DNA of 64,000 nt from Paludibacteraceae bacterium (GCA_017509715.1 JAFWOU010000029.1:191838-255837); one strand, 5' to 3'; counted from the stretch's first letter, positions 33,137 through 43,363 are shown. The notes: generated by a model from the letters alone, not told the origin. Made by a program: numbers and translations.

Positions 33137-33748
33137 ATGACTTACGAATATTTATTGGCGGGATTGCCGGAACTGAAGGCAGGAAGTGACAGTCCGATCT
33201 CGATGGAGAAGTTGGACGAACTGCTGGATGAACAGCTGTCTGCGTCAGATAAGAAATACCTGGAGCTGCTGCGTGCACCGATGGACGAGGCGACTTTGGC
33301 GGAAGGGCTGAAGGCGCGGAATACGTTCGTGCGGGAGTGGTTTGCGTTCAATCAGGACATGAATAATGTGCTGGTGGCGCAGATATGCCGTAAGCACGGG
33401 TTCGATGCCAAGACCCAGATCGTCGGAGAAGGGGAAGTGGCTGAGCAGTTGCGGAGCCACGTGAACCAGAAAGACTTCGGTCTGAACGAGGTAAGCGGTG
33501 ACTGGACGGAGATCCTTGCATTGGCCGGGATTGAAGACCTTATGCAACGCGAGAAAGCGCAGGACGCGATACGGTTCGAGTGGTTGCAAAGCCGCACGGA
33601 GTTCGATTTCTTCTCGCCGGAAATGGTGTTTGCGTATTACCTCGAAGCGGTTATGCTGCATCGCTGGTCCATTCTCACCATCGAAGAGGGCGAAAAGATC
33701 TTCCGCGAGTTAGTCGCAGATATGAAAAAGGGAATTAAATTAGACTAA
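33137..33748 (+). CDS. DUF2764 protein of the V-ATPase operon (subunit C-like)
   Basis: 203 residues, helical and acidic. TYEYLLAGLPELK at the start, VREWFAFNQDMNNVL and FFSPEMVFAYYLEAVMLHRW near the end are typical of DUF2764, which replaces subunit C in V-ATPase operons of Bacteroidota, Spirochaetes and Chlamydiae. The likely role is the connection between the rotor and membrane sector. It ends 3 bases before ntpA. Confidence 0.8.
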   Translation: MTYEYLLAGLPELKAGSDSPISMEKLDELLDEQLSASDKKYLELLRAPMDEATLAEGLKARNTFVREWFAFNQDMNNVLVAQICRKHGFDAKTQIVGEGEVAEQLRSHVNQKDFGLNEVSGDWTEILALAGIEDLMQREKAQDAIRFEWLQSRTEFDFFSPEMVFAYYLEAVMLHRWSILTIEEGEKIFRELVADMKKGIKLD

Positions 33749-33751
33749 GAT

Positions 33752-35509
33752 ATGACACAAGGTAAAGTAAAAGGAATTATTGCCAACCTGGTGACTGTCG
33801 CAGTGGACGGGCCGGTTGCGCAAAACGAAATCTGTTACATTTACGTCGGAGAGACTCGACTGATGGCGGAAGTCATCAAGGTCATCGGCGCAAATGTGTA
33901 CGCGCAGGTGTTCGAGTCCACCCGTGGCCTGAAAGTGGGCAACAAAGTGGAGTTCACCGGTCACATGCTGGAGGTAACACTCGGTCCTGGTCTGCTGAGC
34001 CGTAACTACGACGGTTTGCAGAACGACCTTGACAAACTGACAGGTGTGTTCCTCAAGCGCGGTGAGTATAACTTCCCGCTGGACGAGCAGAAGAAATGGG
34101 CGTTCAAGCCGATCGCTAAAGTGGGCGATAAGGTAGAAGCTGCTGCTTGGCTTGGTGAAGTGGATGAGAACCATCAGCCGCATAAGATTATGGTGCCTTT
34201 CGTATTCGAAGGCACGTACACGGTGAAATCGATCGCCAAGGCGGGTGAGTACACCATCAACGACACGATGGCGGTACTGACCGATGCAGAGGGCGTGGAC
34301 CACAACGTGACGATGGTACAGAAATGGCCGGTGAAGAAAGCCATCCTGGCGTATCGCGAGAAACCGCGGCCGTTCAAGTTGCTGGAGACCGGTGTACGTA
34401 CGATCGACACGGCAAACCCGCTTTGTGAAGGTGGTACAGGATTTATTCCGGGTCCGTTCGGAACGGGTAAGACGGTATTGCAGCACGCTATCTCCAAACA
34501 AGCAGAGGCGGACATCGTAATCATCGCAGCCTGCGGTGAGCGTGCTAACGAGGTTGTGGAGACCTTCACCGAGTTCCCTGAACTGGATGACCCGCACACG
34601 GGCCGTAAGCTCATGGAGCGTACCATCATCATCGCCAACACCTCCAACATGCCTGTCGCATCCCGTGAGGCTTCTGTCTATACCTCCATGACCATCGCGG
34701 AGTACTACCGTTCGATGGGTCTGCGCGTACTGCTCATGGCCGACTCCACTTCCCGTTGGGCACAGGCGCTGCGTGAGATGAGTAACCGTCTGGAGGAGCT
34801 GCCTGGTCAGGACGCCTTCCCGATGGACCTCTCCGCTATCATCGGTGCATTCTATGCACGCGCAGGATATGTCTATTTGAATAACGGTGCAACAGGTTCT
34901 GTTACCTTCCTCGGTACGGTTTCGCCTGCCGGTGGTAACCTTAAAGAGCCGGTGACCGAAGGAACGAAGAAAGTGGCACGTTGTTTCTATGCACTCGAGC
35001 AGGCACGTGCAGACCGTAAGCGTTACCCGGCTGTGAACCCGATTGACAGTTATTCGAAATATGTGGAATATCCGGAGTTTGAGGAGTATATCTCTCAACT
35101 GATCGATAAAGACTGGTTGCCGATGGTCAACGACATGAAGACCTATCTGCAGCGTGGTAAAGAGATCCAAGAGCAGATCAACATCCTCGGTGACGACGGT
35201 GTACCTGTGGATTACCACGAGGCATTCTGGAAATCCGAAGTAATCGACTTCGTCATCCTCCAGCAAGATGCCTTCGATAAGATCGATGCCGTTTGTCCGC
35301 TCGAGCGTCAGCAGTACATGCTGCGCATGGTGATGGACATCTGCAAGCACGACTATGACTTCGATAACTTCCTCGATGTAATCGACTACTTCAAGCGTGT
35401 CATCAACCTCTGCAAGCAGATGAACTATTGCGAGTTCCACTCGCCTGAGTTCGAAGATTACCGCAAGAAACTCGATGAACTGTTGGCAGAAAAACAAATT
35501 AAAGATTAA
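33752..35509 (+). CDS. ntpA: V-type ATP synthase catalytic subunit A
   Basis: 585 residues. The N-terminal barrel is followed by the bulge domain typical of V/A-type subunit A, Walker A GPFGTGKT at about 233, the GERANEVVETFTEFPEL block and the ATP-site ADSTSRWAQALREMS. It hydrolyses or makes ATP in the cytoplasmic head. Length is normal. Confidence 0.97.
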   Translation: MTQGKVKGIIANLVTVAVDGPVAQNEICYIYVGETRLMAEVIKVIGANVYAQVFESTRGLKVGNKVEFTGHMLEVTLGPGLLSRNYDGLQNDLDKLTGVFLKRGEYNFPLDEQKKWAFKPIAKVGDKVEAAAWLGEVDENHQPHKIMVPFVFEGTYTVKSIAKAGEYTINDTMAVLTDAEGVDHNVTMVQKWPVKKAILAYREKPRPFKLLETGVRTIDTANPLCEGGTGFIPGPFGTGKTVLQHAISKQAEADIVIIAACGERANEVVETFTEFPELDDPHTGRKLMERTIIIANTSNMPVASREASVYTSMTIAEYYRSMGLRVLLMADSTSRWAQALREMSNRLEELPGQDAFPMDLSAIIGAFYARAGYVYLNNGATGSVTFLGTVSPAGGNLKEPVTEGTKKVARCFYALEQARADRKRYPAVNPIDSYSKYVEYPEFEEYISQLIDKDWLPMVNDMKTYLQRGKEIQEQINILGDDGVPVDYHEAFWKSEVIDFVILQQDAFDKIDAVCPLERQQYMLRMVMDICKHDYDFDNFLDVIDYFKRVINLCKQMNYCEFHSPEFEDYRKKLDELLAEKQIKD

Positions 35510-35514
35510 GTACT

Positions 35515-36843
35515 ATGGCTAAAGCATTTCAAAAGATATATACACAGATCACGGCCATTACCAAGGCTACGTGTTCTTTGAAGGCCGAAGGAGTAGGTAA
35601 CGACGAGTTGGCTACCGTGAACGGTAAGTTGGCGCAGGTCGTAAAAATCATCGGTGACGAAGTGACGCTGCAGGTGTTCCAAGGCACCGAAGGTATCCCG
35701 ACCAACGCCGAAGTGGTATTCCTCGGTAAGGCTCCTTCGCTGAAGGTTTCGGACCAACTGGCCGGTCGTTTCTTCAACGCGTACGGCGACCCGATCGATG
35801 GCGGACCTGCTATCGAGGGAAAAGACATCGAGATCGGTGGTCCGTCCGTGAACCCCGTTCGTCGTAAACAACCGTCTGAGTTGATCGCTACCGGTATCGC
35901 CGGTATTGACTTGAATAACACCCTCGTATCCGGCCAGAAGATCCCGTTCTTTGCGGATCCGGATCAACCGTACAACCAGGTGATGGCCAACGTAGCACTT
36001 CGTGCACAAGCCGATAAGATCATCTTGGGCGGTATGGGTCTGACCAACGATGACTACCTCTATTTCAAGAACGTCTTCACCAACGCCGGCGTGCTCGACC
36101 ACATCATCTCGTTCGTCAATACCACCGAGAACCCGCCTGTTGAGCGACTCCTTATTCCGGATATGGCATTAACCGCCGCAGAGTATTTCGCAGTGGAGAA
36201 GCACGAGAAAGTGCTGGTTCTGTTGACTGATATGACGTTGTACGCGGACGCATTGGCGATTGTCTCCAACCGTATGGACCAGATTCCGTCGAAAGACTCT
36301 ATGCCTGGTTCGCTCTATTCCGACCTTGCTAAGATCTATGAGAAAGCGGTTCAGTTCCCGGAGCAGGCAGGTGGCGGTTCGATCACCATCATCGCTGTGA
36401 CCACATTGTCCGGTGGTGACATCACGCACGCTATCCCGGATAACACCGGTTACATCACAGAGGGTCAGCTCTATCTCCGCCGTGACTCCGAGATCGGTAA
36501 GGTCATTGTCGATCCGTTCCGTTCGCTGTCTCGTTTGAAACAGTTAGTTGCCGGTAAGAAGACGCGCGAAGATCACCCGCAAGTAATGAACGCGGCTGTT
36601 CGTCTGTATGCCGACGCCGCTAACGCCAAGACCAAGAAAGAGAATGGTTTCGACTTGACGGACTACGACTTGCGCTGCCTCGATTTCGCACGCGATTACA
36701 GCCGCGAGATCCTGGCCATCGACGTGAACATCAACACCACGGAGATGCTCGACATTGCTTGGCAGCTCTTCGGTAAGTACTTCAAACCGGAAGAAGTAAA
36801 CATCAAAGCTGCTCTCGTAGAAAAATACTGGCCAAAGGCTTAA
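35515..36843 (+). CDS. ntpB: V-type ATP synthase subunit B
   Basis: 442 residues. FNAYGDPIDGGP, the missing Walker A loop (IPFFADPDQPYNQV at its place), TDMTLYADALAIVSNRMDQIPSKDSMPGSLYSDL and ITHAIPDNTGYITEGQLYL are diagnostic of the non-catalytic regulatory subunit that alternates with A. It starts 5 bases after ntpA. A long array-filled spacer separates it from ntpD. Confidence 0.97.
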   Translation: MAKAFQKIYTQITAITKATCSLKAEGVGNDELATVNGKLAQVVKIIGDEVTLQVFQGTEGIPTNAEVVFLGKAPSLKVSDQLAGRFFNAYGDPIDGGPAIEGKDIEIGGPSVNPVRRKQPSELIATGIAGIDLNNTLVSGQKIPFFADPDQPYNQVMANVALRAQADKIILGGMGLTNDDYLYFKNVFTNAGVLDHIISFVNTTENPPVERLLIPDMALTAAEYFAVEKHEKVLVLLTDMTLYADALAIVSNRMDQIPSKDSMPGSLYSDLAKIYEKAVQFPEQAGGGSITIIAVTTLSGGDITHAIPDNTGYITEGQLYLRRDSEIGKVIVDPFRSLSRLKQLVAGKKTREDHPQVMNAAVRLYADAANAKTKKENGFDLTDYDLRCLDFARDYSREILAIDVNINTTEMLDIAWQLFGKYFKPEEVNIKAALVEKYWPKA

Positions 36844-36964
36844 AGGTTGAGAGTTGAGTGTTGAGTGTTGAGAGAAGTTGAAAGAAGAGAGTGGAAAGTT
36901 CACTTTAAACTAACAACTATCAACTACACTAAACTCTAAACTCTAAACACTAAACTTTTATAAA
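36844..36964. repeat. Paired heptamer arrays in the ntpB/ntpD spacer
   Basis: GTTGAGT/GTTGAGA heptamers (36846-36895) are followed by CTCTAAA/CACTAAA heptamers (36905-36958) that read roughly as the reverse complement of the first set. Both together resemble an inverted pair around a short core. Confidence 0.65.
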
Positions 36965-37591
36965 ATGGCAATTCAATATCAATTTAATAAAACATCGTTG
37001 CAGAGTCTGGAGAAAGACTTGAAGATGCGGCAACGCACCTTGCCCACATTGCAAAGCAAGGAAACGGCACTTCGTCTGGAGGTCAAGAAAGCCAAGAAAG
37101 AACTGGCGGACCTCGACGAGGAAGTCAACCGTCGCATCCGAGACTACGATCAGATGATAGCACTTTGGGGAGAGTTCGACACTTCGCTCATCCACGTGGA
37201 CGACGTACGCATGTCTATTAAGAAGATCGCGGGTGTGCGCGTGCCTGTATTGGATGAAGTGGTCTATTCCACCAAAGAGTTCTCGCTGTTCTCCAGCCCG
37301 AAATGGTTTGCTGATGGTTTTGAGCAACTCAAAGCCATCGCCGATGTAGGTATCCGCCAGGAGTTTGTGCGCCGCAAAGTGGATCTGCTCGAGTATGCGC
37401 GTAAGAAAACGACGCAGAAAGTGAACCTCTTTGAGAAAGTGCAGATACCTGGTTATCAAGACGCTATCCGTAAGATCAAACGCTTTATGGAAGACGAGGA
37501 GAACCTGAATAAATCGAGTCAGAAGATTGTAAAATCCAAGCGCGAGAAAGAAGCGTGTGAAGCTGAGGAAAGAAAGGGGGTACAATTATGA
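36965..37591 (+). CDS. ntpD: V-type ATP synthase subunit D
   Basis: 208 residues, two long antiparallel helices with an insertion, the shape of the central rotor shaft. YQFNKTSLQSLEKDLKMRQR, TLPTLQSKETALRLEVKKAK and EYARKKTTQKVNLFEKVQIP, then IRKIKRFMEDEENLNKSSQK, match subunit D. Its stop overlaps the ATG of the next gene by 4 bases. Confidence 0.9.
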   Translation: MAIQYQFNKTSLQSLEKDLKMRQRTLPTLQSKETALRLEVKKAKKELADLDEEVNRRIRDYDQMIALWGEFDTSLIHVDDVRMSIKKIAGVRVPVLDEVVYSTKEFSLFSSPKWFADGFEQLKAIADVGIRQEFVRRKVDLLEYARKKTTQKVNLFEKVQIPGYQDAIRKIKRFMEDEENLNKSSQKIVKSKREKEACEAEERKGVQL

Positions 37592-39375
37592 TCACACAAA
37601 TGAAAAAATATACCTTCCTGGTATTCCATCGTGACTACGAGCCTTTCTTGGAGCAACTTCGTGAACTCGGAGTAGTACATATCACCCAGAAAGCTGCCGG
37701 TCTCATCCAGGACGACGAGCAACTCCAAGCTGCCCTGCAGCATGAGGACGAACTGCGTCGTCTGCTCAAGCAAGGCGCACCCGATCAACTGATCCAGGAG
37801 CGCGCCGAAGTAGAGCAACGTATCGCAGAGGCCCAAGATTCGGCTAAGAAAGTGGCCGTTTGGGGCGACCTGGATCCAGCCCGTATTGCGGCGCTCCGGG
37901 AAGCCGGTTATGCGCTCCGCTTCTTCGAGTGCCCGACCAAGGCCTTCCGGGAAGAGTGGGGTATTAAGATCTCCGAAAAAGAGGGTAAGACGTACTTTGT
38001 AAACCTCGATAACTCGATATCTCGAAATATCGATAACTCGGAACTGCTCGACAAAGCAACCGAACTCCAGCAACCCGAGAAATCGGAGGCACAGTACCTG
38101 CAAGAGGTGGAGCACCTCCGGGGACTGTATGCAGCTGCCGACACGCGTATTCTGGCATGGCAGAAAGCCAACCTGGAGCGTATTCAGCAGGAACTGGTAG
38201 AGGCTCGTCAGCAGATCGACTGGACACGCGTCAACCTCTCGACCGACAAACTGGCGGAAGGTGCGTTGTGTCTGTTCGAGGGCTTCTGTCCGATAGACAA
38301 AGAAGCCGAACTGAACGCCATGCTCCAGGAGGCACAAGTCTATTACGAGGAGACTGACCCGGAGAAAGAAGACGCTACGCCGATTAAGTTGCGCAATAAC
38401 CGGTTCACGAAACTCTTTGAACCGCTGACCGGCATGTACGGCTGGCCGAACTACAATGAGTTTGACCCGACGCCGATCTTGGCTCCGTTCTATCTGCTGT
38501 TCTTCTCGCTCTGCGTAGGAGATGCGGGGTACGGATTGGCGCTTATCCTGATAGGATGGCTCATCGCCAAAGAGAAACTGCGTATCGAGATGTTCGAAGG
38601 CTTAGGTCCGATCATCATGGTGCTCGGTGTCGGCACAACAATTGTCGGCTATCTTGGCGGTACGTTCTTCGGTATCGATATCTATCAGGCCGAATGGTTC
38701 CCTGAATGTGCCAAAGCGCCTATGTTCAAGGCTTGGCTCGGTGATGGAACCGGTAACTGGATGGGGTATGACATTATGATGGTGTTGGCGCTGATCATCG
38801 GTGTATTCCATATCTGCCTGGCGATGACCGTCAAAGCGATTTGCTACACCAAGCAGAACGGCTTCCATGCCACGGCTTCAACCTGGGGTTGGTTACTGCT
38901 CATTGTGGGTGGTATCGCAACCGCAATCTTGGCTTCGACCTCCGTGCTGGGTCCGCAAACGACACAGACTATCCTGATCGTTATTGCGGCTATATCTGCT
39001 TTGGGTATCTTTATCTTCAATACCCCGGGACGTAACCCGTTGATTAATATCGGTTCTGGTCTTTGGGACACTTACCAGATGGCCACCGGAATCTTGGGTG
39101 ACGTGCTGTCGTACTTGCGTCTCTATGCCTTGGGTATGGCCGGAGCGATGTTGGGCGCGGCGTTCAATGAGTTAGGTATGACCGTGTTGGGCGAGAACCC
39201 GAACGTAGGAACAGCTATCGGTTTTGCGTTGATCGTGGCTTTCGGACACGTATTGAACCTGCTGATGGCATGTCTTGGTGCGTTCGTTCACCCGCTGCGT
39301 CTGACCTTCGTAGAGTACTTTAAGAACGTAGGTTATGAAGGTTCAGGAAAGAAATATAATCCTTTTAAAAAATAA
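37588..39375 (+). CDS. ntpI: V-type ATP synthase subunit I (a-subunit)
   Basis: 595 residues. A coiled-coil cytoplasmic half (about 1-290) is followed by seven or so membrane helices, among them LYALGMAGAMLGAAFNELG and LLMACLGAFVHPLRLTFVEY, the stretch that conducts ions next to the proteolipid ring. ATG 37588 overlaps the ntpD stop; a second ATG at 37600 begins MKKYTFLV and is possible. A period-8 array at 38004-38041 lies in frame in the cytoplasmic part and encodes LDNSISRNIDNSEL, not expected in the family. Confidence 0.9.
   Translation: MITQMKKYTFLVFHRDYEPFLEQLRELGVVHITQKAAGLIQDDEQLQAALQHEDELRRLLKQGAPDQLIQERAEVEQRIAEAQDSAKKVAVWGDLDPARIAALREAGYALRFFECPTKAFREEWGIKISEKEGKTYFVNLDNSISRNIDNSELLDKATELQQPEKSEAQYLQEVEHLRGLYAAADTRILAWQKANLERIQQELVEARQQIDWTRVNLSTDKLAEGALCLFEGFCPIDKEAELNAMLQEAQVYYEETDPEKEDATPIKLRNNRFTKLFEPLTGMYGWPNYNEFDPTPILAPFYLLFFSLCVGDAGYGLALILIGWLIAKEKLRIEMFEGLGPIIMVLGVGTTIVGYLGGTFFGIDIYQAEWFPECAKAPMFKAWLGDGTGNWMGYDIMMVLALIIGVFHICLAMTVKAICYTKQNGFHATASTWGWLLLIVGGIATAILASTSVLGPQTTQTILIVIAAISALGIFIFNTPGRNPLINIGSGLWDTYQMATGILGDVLSYLRLYALGMAGAMLGAAFNELGMTVLGENPNVGTAIGFALIVAFGHVLNLLMACLGAFVHPLRLTFVEYFKNVGYEGSGKKYNPFKK
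38004..38041 (+). repeat. Period-8 array in frame inside ntpI
   Basis: CTCGATAA, CTCGATAT, CTCGAAAT, ATCGATAA, then CTCGG. The units code for Asp/Asn/Ser-rich residues at about 142-152. Confidence 0.7.
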
Positions 39376-39389
39376 TTAATCACAAATAA

Positions 39390-39836
<447 letters not shown>

Positions 39837-39841
39837 TTTTT

Positions 39842-40111
39842 ATGGCGAAAGCATTCGTATTCCCGGGGCATGGAAGTCAATTCCCGGGGATGTGCAAAGA
39901 CCTGTATGATGCCCATCAAGAGGCACGCGATTTATGCCAGGCAGCCGATAGGCTGCTTGGCTTCTCGCTGACCGATGTGATGTTCAACGGTACGGCAGAG
40001 GACCTGAAGCAGACCAAAGTGACGCAACCGGCGGTGTTCCTGCACTCGGTAGTGGCTCAACGTCTGATGACGATTGAGAAACCCGACATGGTAGCAGGTC
40101 TGATGGCATAA
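39842..40111 (+). pseudogene. fabD: Truncated malonyl-CoA:ACP transacylase, N-terminal 89 residues only
   Basis: FVFPGHGSQFPGMCKDLYD, GFSLTDVMFNGTAEDLKQTKVTQPAVFLHSV and PDMVAG are a clear FabD start. FabD continues with the nucleophile motif GHSLGE exactly after PDMVAG; here it is replaced by LMA and a stop codon. About two thirds of the roughly 290-residue enzyme is missing and no remnant follows before the terminator. The start is intact and coupled to ntpK, so a short peptide may still be made, but it cannot be a transacylase. Confidence 0.85.
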
Positions 40112-40129
40112 GACGATTTGCGTGTAGCA

Positions 40130-40172
40130 AAAAAAAAATAGAGAGCCCGAAACGGCTCTCTGTTTTTTTTAT
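40130..40172. terminator. Bidirectional terminator between the V-ATPase region and the OmpA-type gene
   Basis: AGAGAGCC (40140-40147) pairs with GGCTCTCT (40154-40161) over 8 bp with a 6-base loop. An A-run on the left and a T-run on the right serve both strands. Confidence 0.85.
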
Positions 40173-41662
40173 TGTCCTTTCTTCAGATGCAATTCTACGC
40201 GGCGGTTCAGTTGCCGTCCCTCCGGCGTGGCGTTATCGGCTACGGGACGCGAACTGCCAAATCCCTCGGCGGTCAGTCGTTCGGGTTTGCACCCCAGGCG
40301 TATCAGGGCCATGCGAACCGATTCGGCACGTGCCTGCGACAGGCTCTTATTATGCTCGTCGCTACCCGTATTATCCGTATGACCCTCTACGATGACGCTA
40401 ACGCCATAACGCTGTATGGCCTCGGCAATACGCCGTAGTTCGGGTTCGCTCGTGGGTAGGATATGCGACTTATCCACGTCGAAGAAGACGTTGTTGAGTC
40501 GCAACCACTTGTCGCAACCGTGTAGCTGCTGGTAGAGCAGCAGGGTGATGTCGTGCTCTATGTGCATCGAACTGTCCTGTTGACTCAGGTCAAGATGGTC
40601 GCTCTGCGGGAAACAGTAGCTACTCTCGGCGTAGTAACCGTAGTGCTTACCCAGCGGTAGGCTGACGTAGAAGCGCCCGTCCTCGGGATCGGTCTGTATC
40701 AGGCCTACGCGTTGTCCGGTCTCCAGGTCCTCCCAGTAGATGGTGCCGTCCAGCGGATGGCCGTCCTCATCGAGCAGCCGTCCGGAGATCGAGGCGATGG
40801 GGTCGGGCCGTTTGTCCTGGGGTAGGGCCACCTGATAGAGCTGATGCGTGTTCTTGCCCTTTACGGCAAATAGGGCATACTGGCCGTCGTTGGATATCTT
40901 GTACCAGCACTCCTGCTCCGGGGTGTTGATATCCTCTCCCAGGTTCTCGGGTTCCGTCCATTCGGTCCAGCTATCTTCCCGTAGACGCGTGGTGCGCCAT
41001 ACATCCAGTCCACCCAGCGTACCCTCTCTGTCGGAGCAGTAATAGAGCGTCCGTCCATCGGGATGCAGATAGGGCGCACGTTCCGTAGCCTCGGTATTGA
41101 TGGTGGGACCCAGGCTGATGGGTTTCTGCCAACGGCCGGCTGTGTCGCGACAGGCTACATAGAGGTTGATACTCGGTCGCCCACCGTTATCGCCCCTTTC
41201 GTAGGCGGCAAATAGCATGGCTTGGCCGTCACGCGTTAGCATCGCATCGGCTTGCCAACCGCCTATGGCGAAGGTGCGTCCGAGCGGTTGGGGTTCTTTC
41301 CACCCGCGACCGCTCTTCTCCGAAACCATAATACGCCCTTCGCGGAACACGAGCATCGTGCGCCCATAGACACTCATCGGTGCCTCGTTGGTATAGGGAG
41401 TGTTGAGACCGTTCACCAAGCGTGCTTGCGACCACTCGCCCTGACTGTTCTTGGTAGATACGTAGATGTCCTCCAGACCCAGGTTGTCCGGTCGGTTGAG
41501 CCCGGTGAAGTAGAGCGTCTGCTGGTCGGCCGAGAGGGCAGGACCGTAGGTCTCACCCCGCGGTGCGTTGATCGCAGGCGGTAGCGGCGTAGGTTCTTCT
41601 GCCCACACCGAGAGGGTGCATAGCGCACCCAGCAACCATATGGCTCGCTTTCTATTCGCCAT
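40169..41662 (-). CDS. PD40 beta-propeller / OmpA-C peptidoglycan-binding protein
   Basis: 497 residues with signal peptide MANRKRAIWLLGALCTLSVWA. About 35-270 contain PD40-type blades (GPALSADQQTLYFTGLN, APYLHPDGRTLYYCSDREGTLGGLDVW). A carboxypeptidase-regulatory-like module (SISGRLLDEDGHPLDG) follows near 285-350, then an OmpA C-terminal domain from about 385 with VIVEGHTDNTGSDEHNKSLSQARA that binds peptidoglycan. The layout is like PorE without TPRs, so it is a possible second T9SS-related or envelope-linking protein. The chosen ATG 41662 starts the signal peptide; the bases before it are a heptamer array that also offers an upstream GTG in frame. Confidence 0.82.
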   Translation of the reverse strand: MANRKRAIWLLGALCTLSVWAEEPTPLPPAINAPRGETYGPALSADQQTLYFTGLNRPDNLGLEDIYVSTKNSQGEWSQARLVNGLNTPYTNEAPMSVYGRTMLVFREGRIMVSEKSGRGWKEPQPLGRTFAIGGWQADAMLTRDGQAMLFAAYERGDNGGRPSINLYVACRDTAGRWQKPISLGPTINTEATERAPYLHPDGRTLYYCSDREGTLGGLDVWRTTRLREDSWTEWTEPENLGEDINTPEQECWYKISNDGQYALFAVKGKNTHQLYQVALPQDKRPDPIASISGRLLDEDGHPLDGTIYWEDLETGQRVGLIQTDPEDGRFYVSLPLGKHYGYYAESSYCFPQSDHLDLSQQDSSMHIEHDITLLLYQQLHGCDKWLRLNNVFFDVDKSHILPTSEPELRRIAEAIQRYGVSVIVEGHTDNTGSDEHNKSLSQARAESVRMALIRLGCKPERLTAEGFGSSRPVADNATPEGRQLNRRVELHLKKGQ

Positions 41663-41684
41663 TAGCCTTTCGCCCTTCACCTAT
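41653..41684. repeat. CATTAGC/CTTTCGC heptamer array at the gene start
   Basis: The array holds the start region of the OmpA-type gene and the spacer to ettA. Confidence 0.6.
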
Positions 41685-43363
41685 TAGTTTTCAATTAATT
41701 TCTTATAACGTATCCGGTGCGGCTCTACAGCATCGTCGCCGAGTCGCATCTTCTTATTCTGTTCGTAGTCGGAGTAGCTGCCCTCGAACCAGAACACCTT
41801 GCTATCGCCTTCGTAGGCCAGGATATGGGTGCAGATACGATCCAGGAACCAACGGTCGTGGCTGATCACTACGGCACATCCGGCGAAGTTCTCCAGACCT
41901 TCCTCCAGCGCACGCAGGGTATTGACGTCGATATCGTTGGTCGGCTCGTCCAGCAGCAGTACGTTAGCCTCGGACTTGAGCGTCAGGGCCAGGTGCAGAC
42001 GGTTGCGTTCACCACCCGACAGTACGCCGCACTTCTTCTCCTGGTCCGCACCGGTGAAGTTGAACCGGCTCAGGTAGGCACGGGCATTCACCTCCTTACC
42101 ACCCACGCGGATAAACTCCGTACCGTTGGCGATAGTCTCGAAGACGGTCTTCTCCGGATCGATATTGGAGTGCACCTGGTCTACGTAGCCCACTTTCACG
42201 GTCTCGCCCACCTGGAACGTACCCTTGTCGGCCTTCTCCATACCCATGATCATGCGGAACAGGGTCGTCTTGCCGGCGCCGTTGGGGCCAATCACGCCTA
42301 CGATGCCGTTGGGCGGCAACATGAAGTTGAGGTCCTCAAACAGCACGCGGTCGCCATAGGACTTTGCTACGCCTTCGGCGTTGATGACCTTATTGCCCAG
42401 ACGTGGACCGTTCGGAATGAATATCTCCAGCTTCTCCTCACGCACTTTCTGCTCCTCGTTGAGCATGCGATCGTACGCACCCAGACGGGCTTTGGATTTC
42501 GCCTGACGCGCCTTGGGCGCCATGCGTACCCATTCCAGCTCGCGCTCCAGGGTCTTACGGCGCTTAGAGGCCTGCTTCTCCTCCATGGCCATGCGAGTGG
42601 TTTTCTGCTCCAGCCACGACGAGTAGTTGCCCTTCCATGGGATGCCCTCGCCGCGATCGAGCTCCAGGATCCAACCGGCTACGTGGTCCAGGAAGTAGCG
42701 GTCATGGGTGATGCAGATCACCGTTCCGGCATACTGCTGCAGGTGCTGCTCCAGCCAGTCGATCGACTCAGCATCCAGGTGGTTGGTAGGCTCGTCCAGT
42801 AGCAGTATATCGGGTTGCTGAAGCAGCAGACGGCAGAGCGCTACGCGGCGACGCTCACCGCCGGAGAGGGTAGTGACCCGTGCATTGTCGTCCGGACAAC
42901 GCAGGGCATCCATCGCGCGGTCGAGCTTCTGGTCGATATTCCAAGCATCCGAGGCATCCAGTTTGTCCTGCAGTTCGGCCTGACGGGCCAGCAGTTTGTC
43001 GAAGTCGGCATCGGGTTCGGCAAAGGCCATGTTGATCTCGTCGTACTCGCGCAACATGTCCATGATGGGTTGCACGCCCTCCTGCACGCACTCGCGAACG
43101 GTCTTTTCCGGATCCAGTTTCGGGTCCTGCTCCAGGTAGCCCACCGTGTAGCCCGGCGAGAAAACCACCTCACCCTGATACTCTTTCTCCACACCGGCGA
43201 TGATCTTCATCAGCGTGGACTTACCGCTACCGTTCAGACCGATAATACCGATCTTGGCGCCGTAGAAGAAGCTCAGGTAGATATTGTTCAATACGCGTTT
43301 CTGTGGGGCGAATGTCTTACTCACACCCACCATCGAAAAAATTATCTTTTTGTCGTCAGCCAT
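41684..43363 (-). CDS. ettA: Energy-dependent translational throttle protein EttA (ABC-F)
   Basis: 559 residues, two ABC domains and no membrane part. First Walker A GLNGSGKST, LSGGERRRVALCRLLLQQPDILLLDEPTNHLDAESIDWLE, and second GPNGAGKTT with LSGGERNRLHLALTLKSEANVLLLDEPTNDID. The linker (residues about 240-310) with TTRMAMEEKQASKRRKTLE is the P-site interaction motif. It gates the ribosome according to the ADP/ATP ratio. Confidence 0.95.
   Translation of the reverse strand: MADDKKIIFSMVGVSKTFAPQKRVLNNIYLSFFYGAKIGIIGLNGSGKSTLMKIIAGVEKEYQGEVVFSPGYTVGYLEQDPKLDPEKTVRECVQEGVQPIMDMLREYDEINMAFAEPDADFDKLLARQAELQDKLDASDAWNIDQKLDRAMDALRCPDDNARVTTLSGGERRRVALCRLLLQQPDILLLDEPTNHLDAESIDWLEQHLQQYAGTVICITHDRYFLDHVAGWILELDRGEGIPWKGNYSSWLEQKTTRMAMEEKQASKRRKTLERELEWVRMAPKARQAKSKARLGAYDRMLNEEQKVREEKLEIFIPNGPRLGNKVINAEGVAKSYGDRVLFEDLNFMLPPNGIVGVIGPNGAGKTTLFRMIMGMEKADKGTFQVGETVKVGYVDQVHSNIDPEKTVFETIANGTEFIRVGGKEVNARAYLSRFNFTGADQEKKCGVLSGGERNRLHLALTLKSEANVLLLDEPTNDIDVNTLRALEEGLENFAGCAVVISHDRWFLDRICTHILAYEGDSKVFWFEGSYSDYEQNKKMRLGDDAVEPHRIRYKKLIEN

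Noticed and set aside
33740..35497. Minus-strand open frame of 585 codons across ntpA
   Set aside because: Mirror of a well-conserved gene on the plus strand; no known domains and no start signals.
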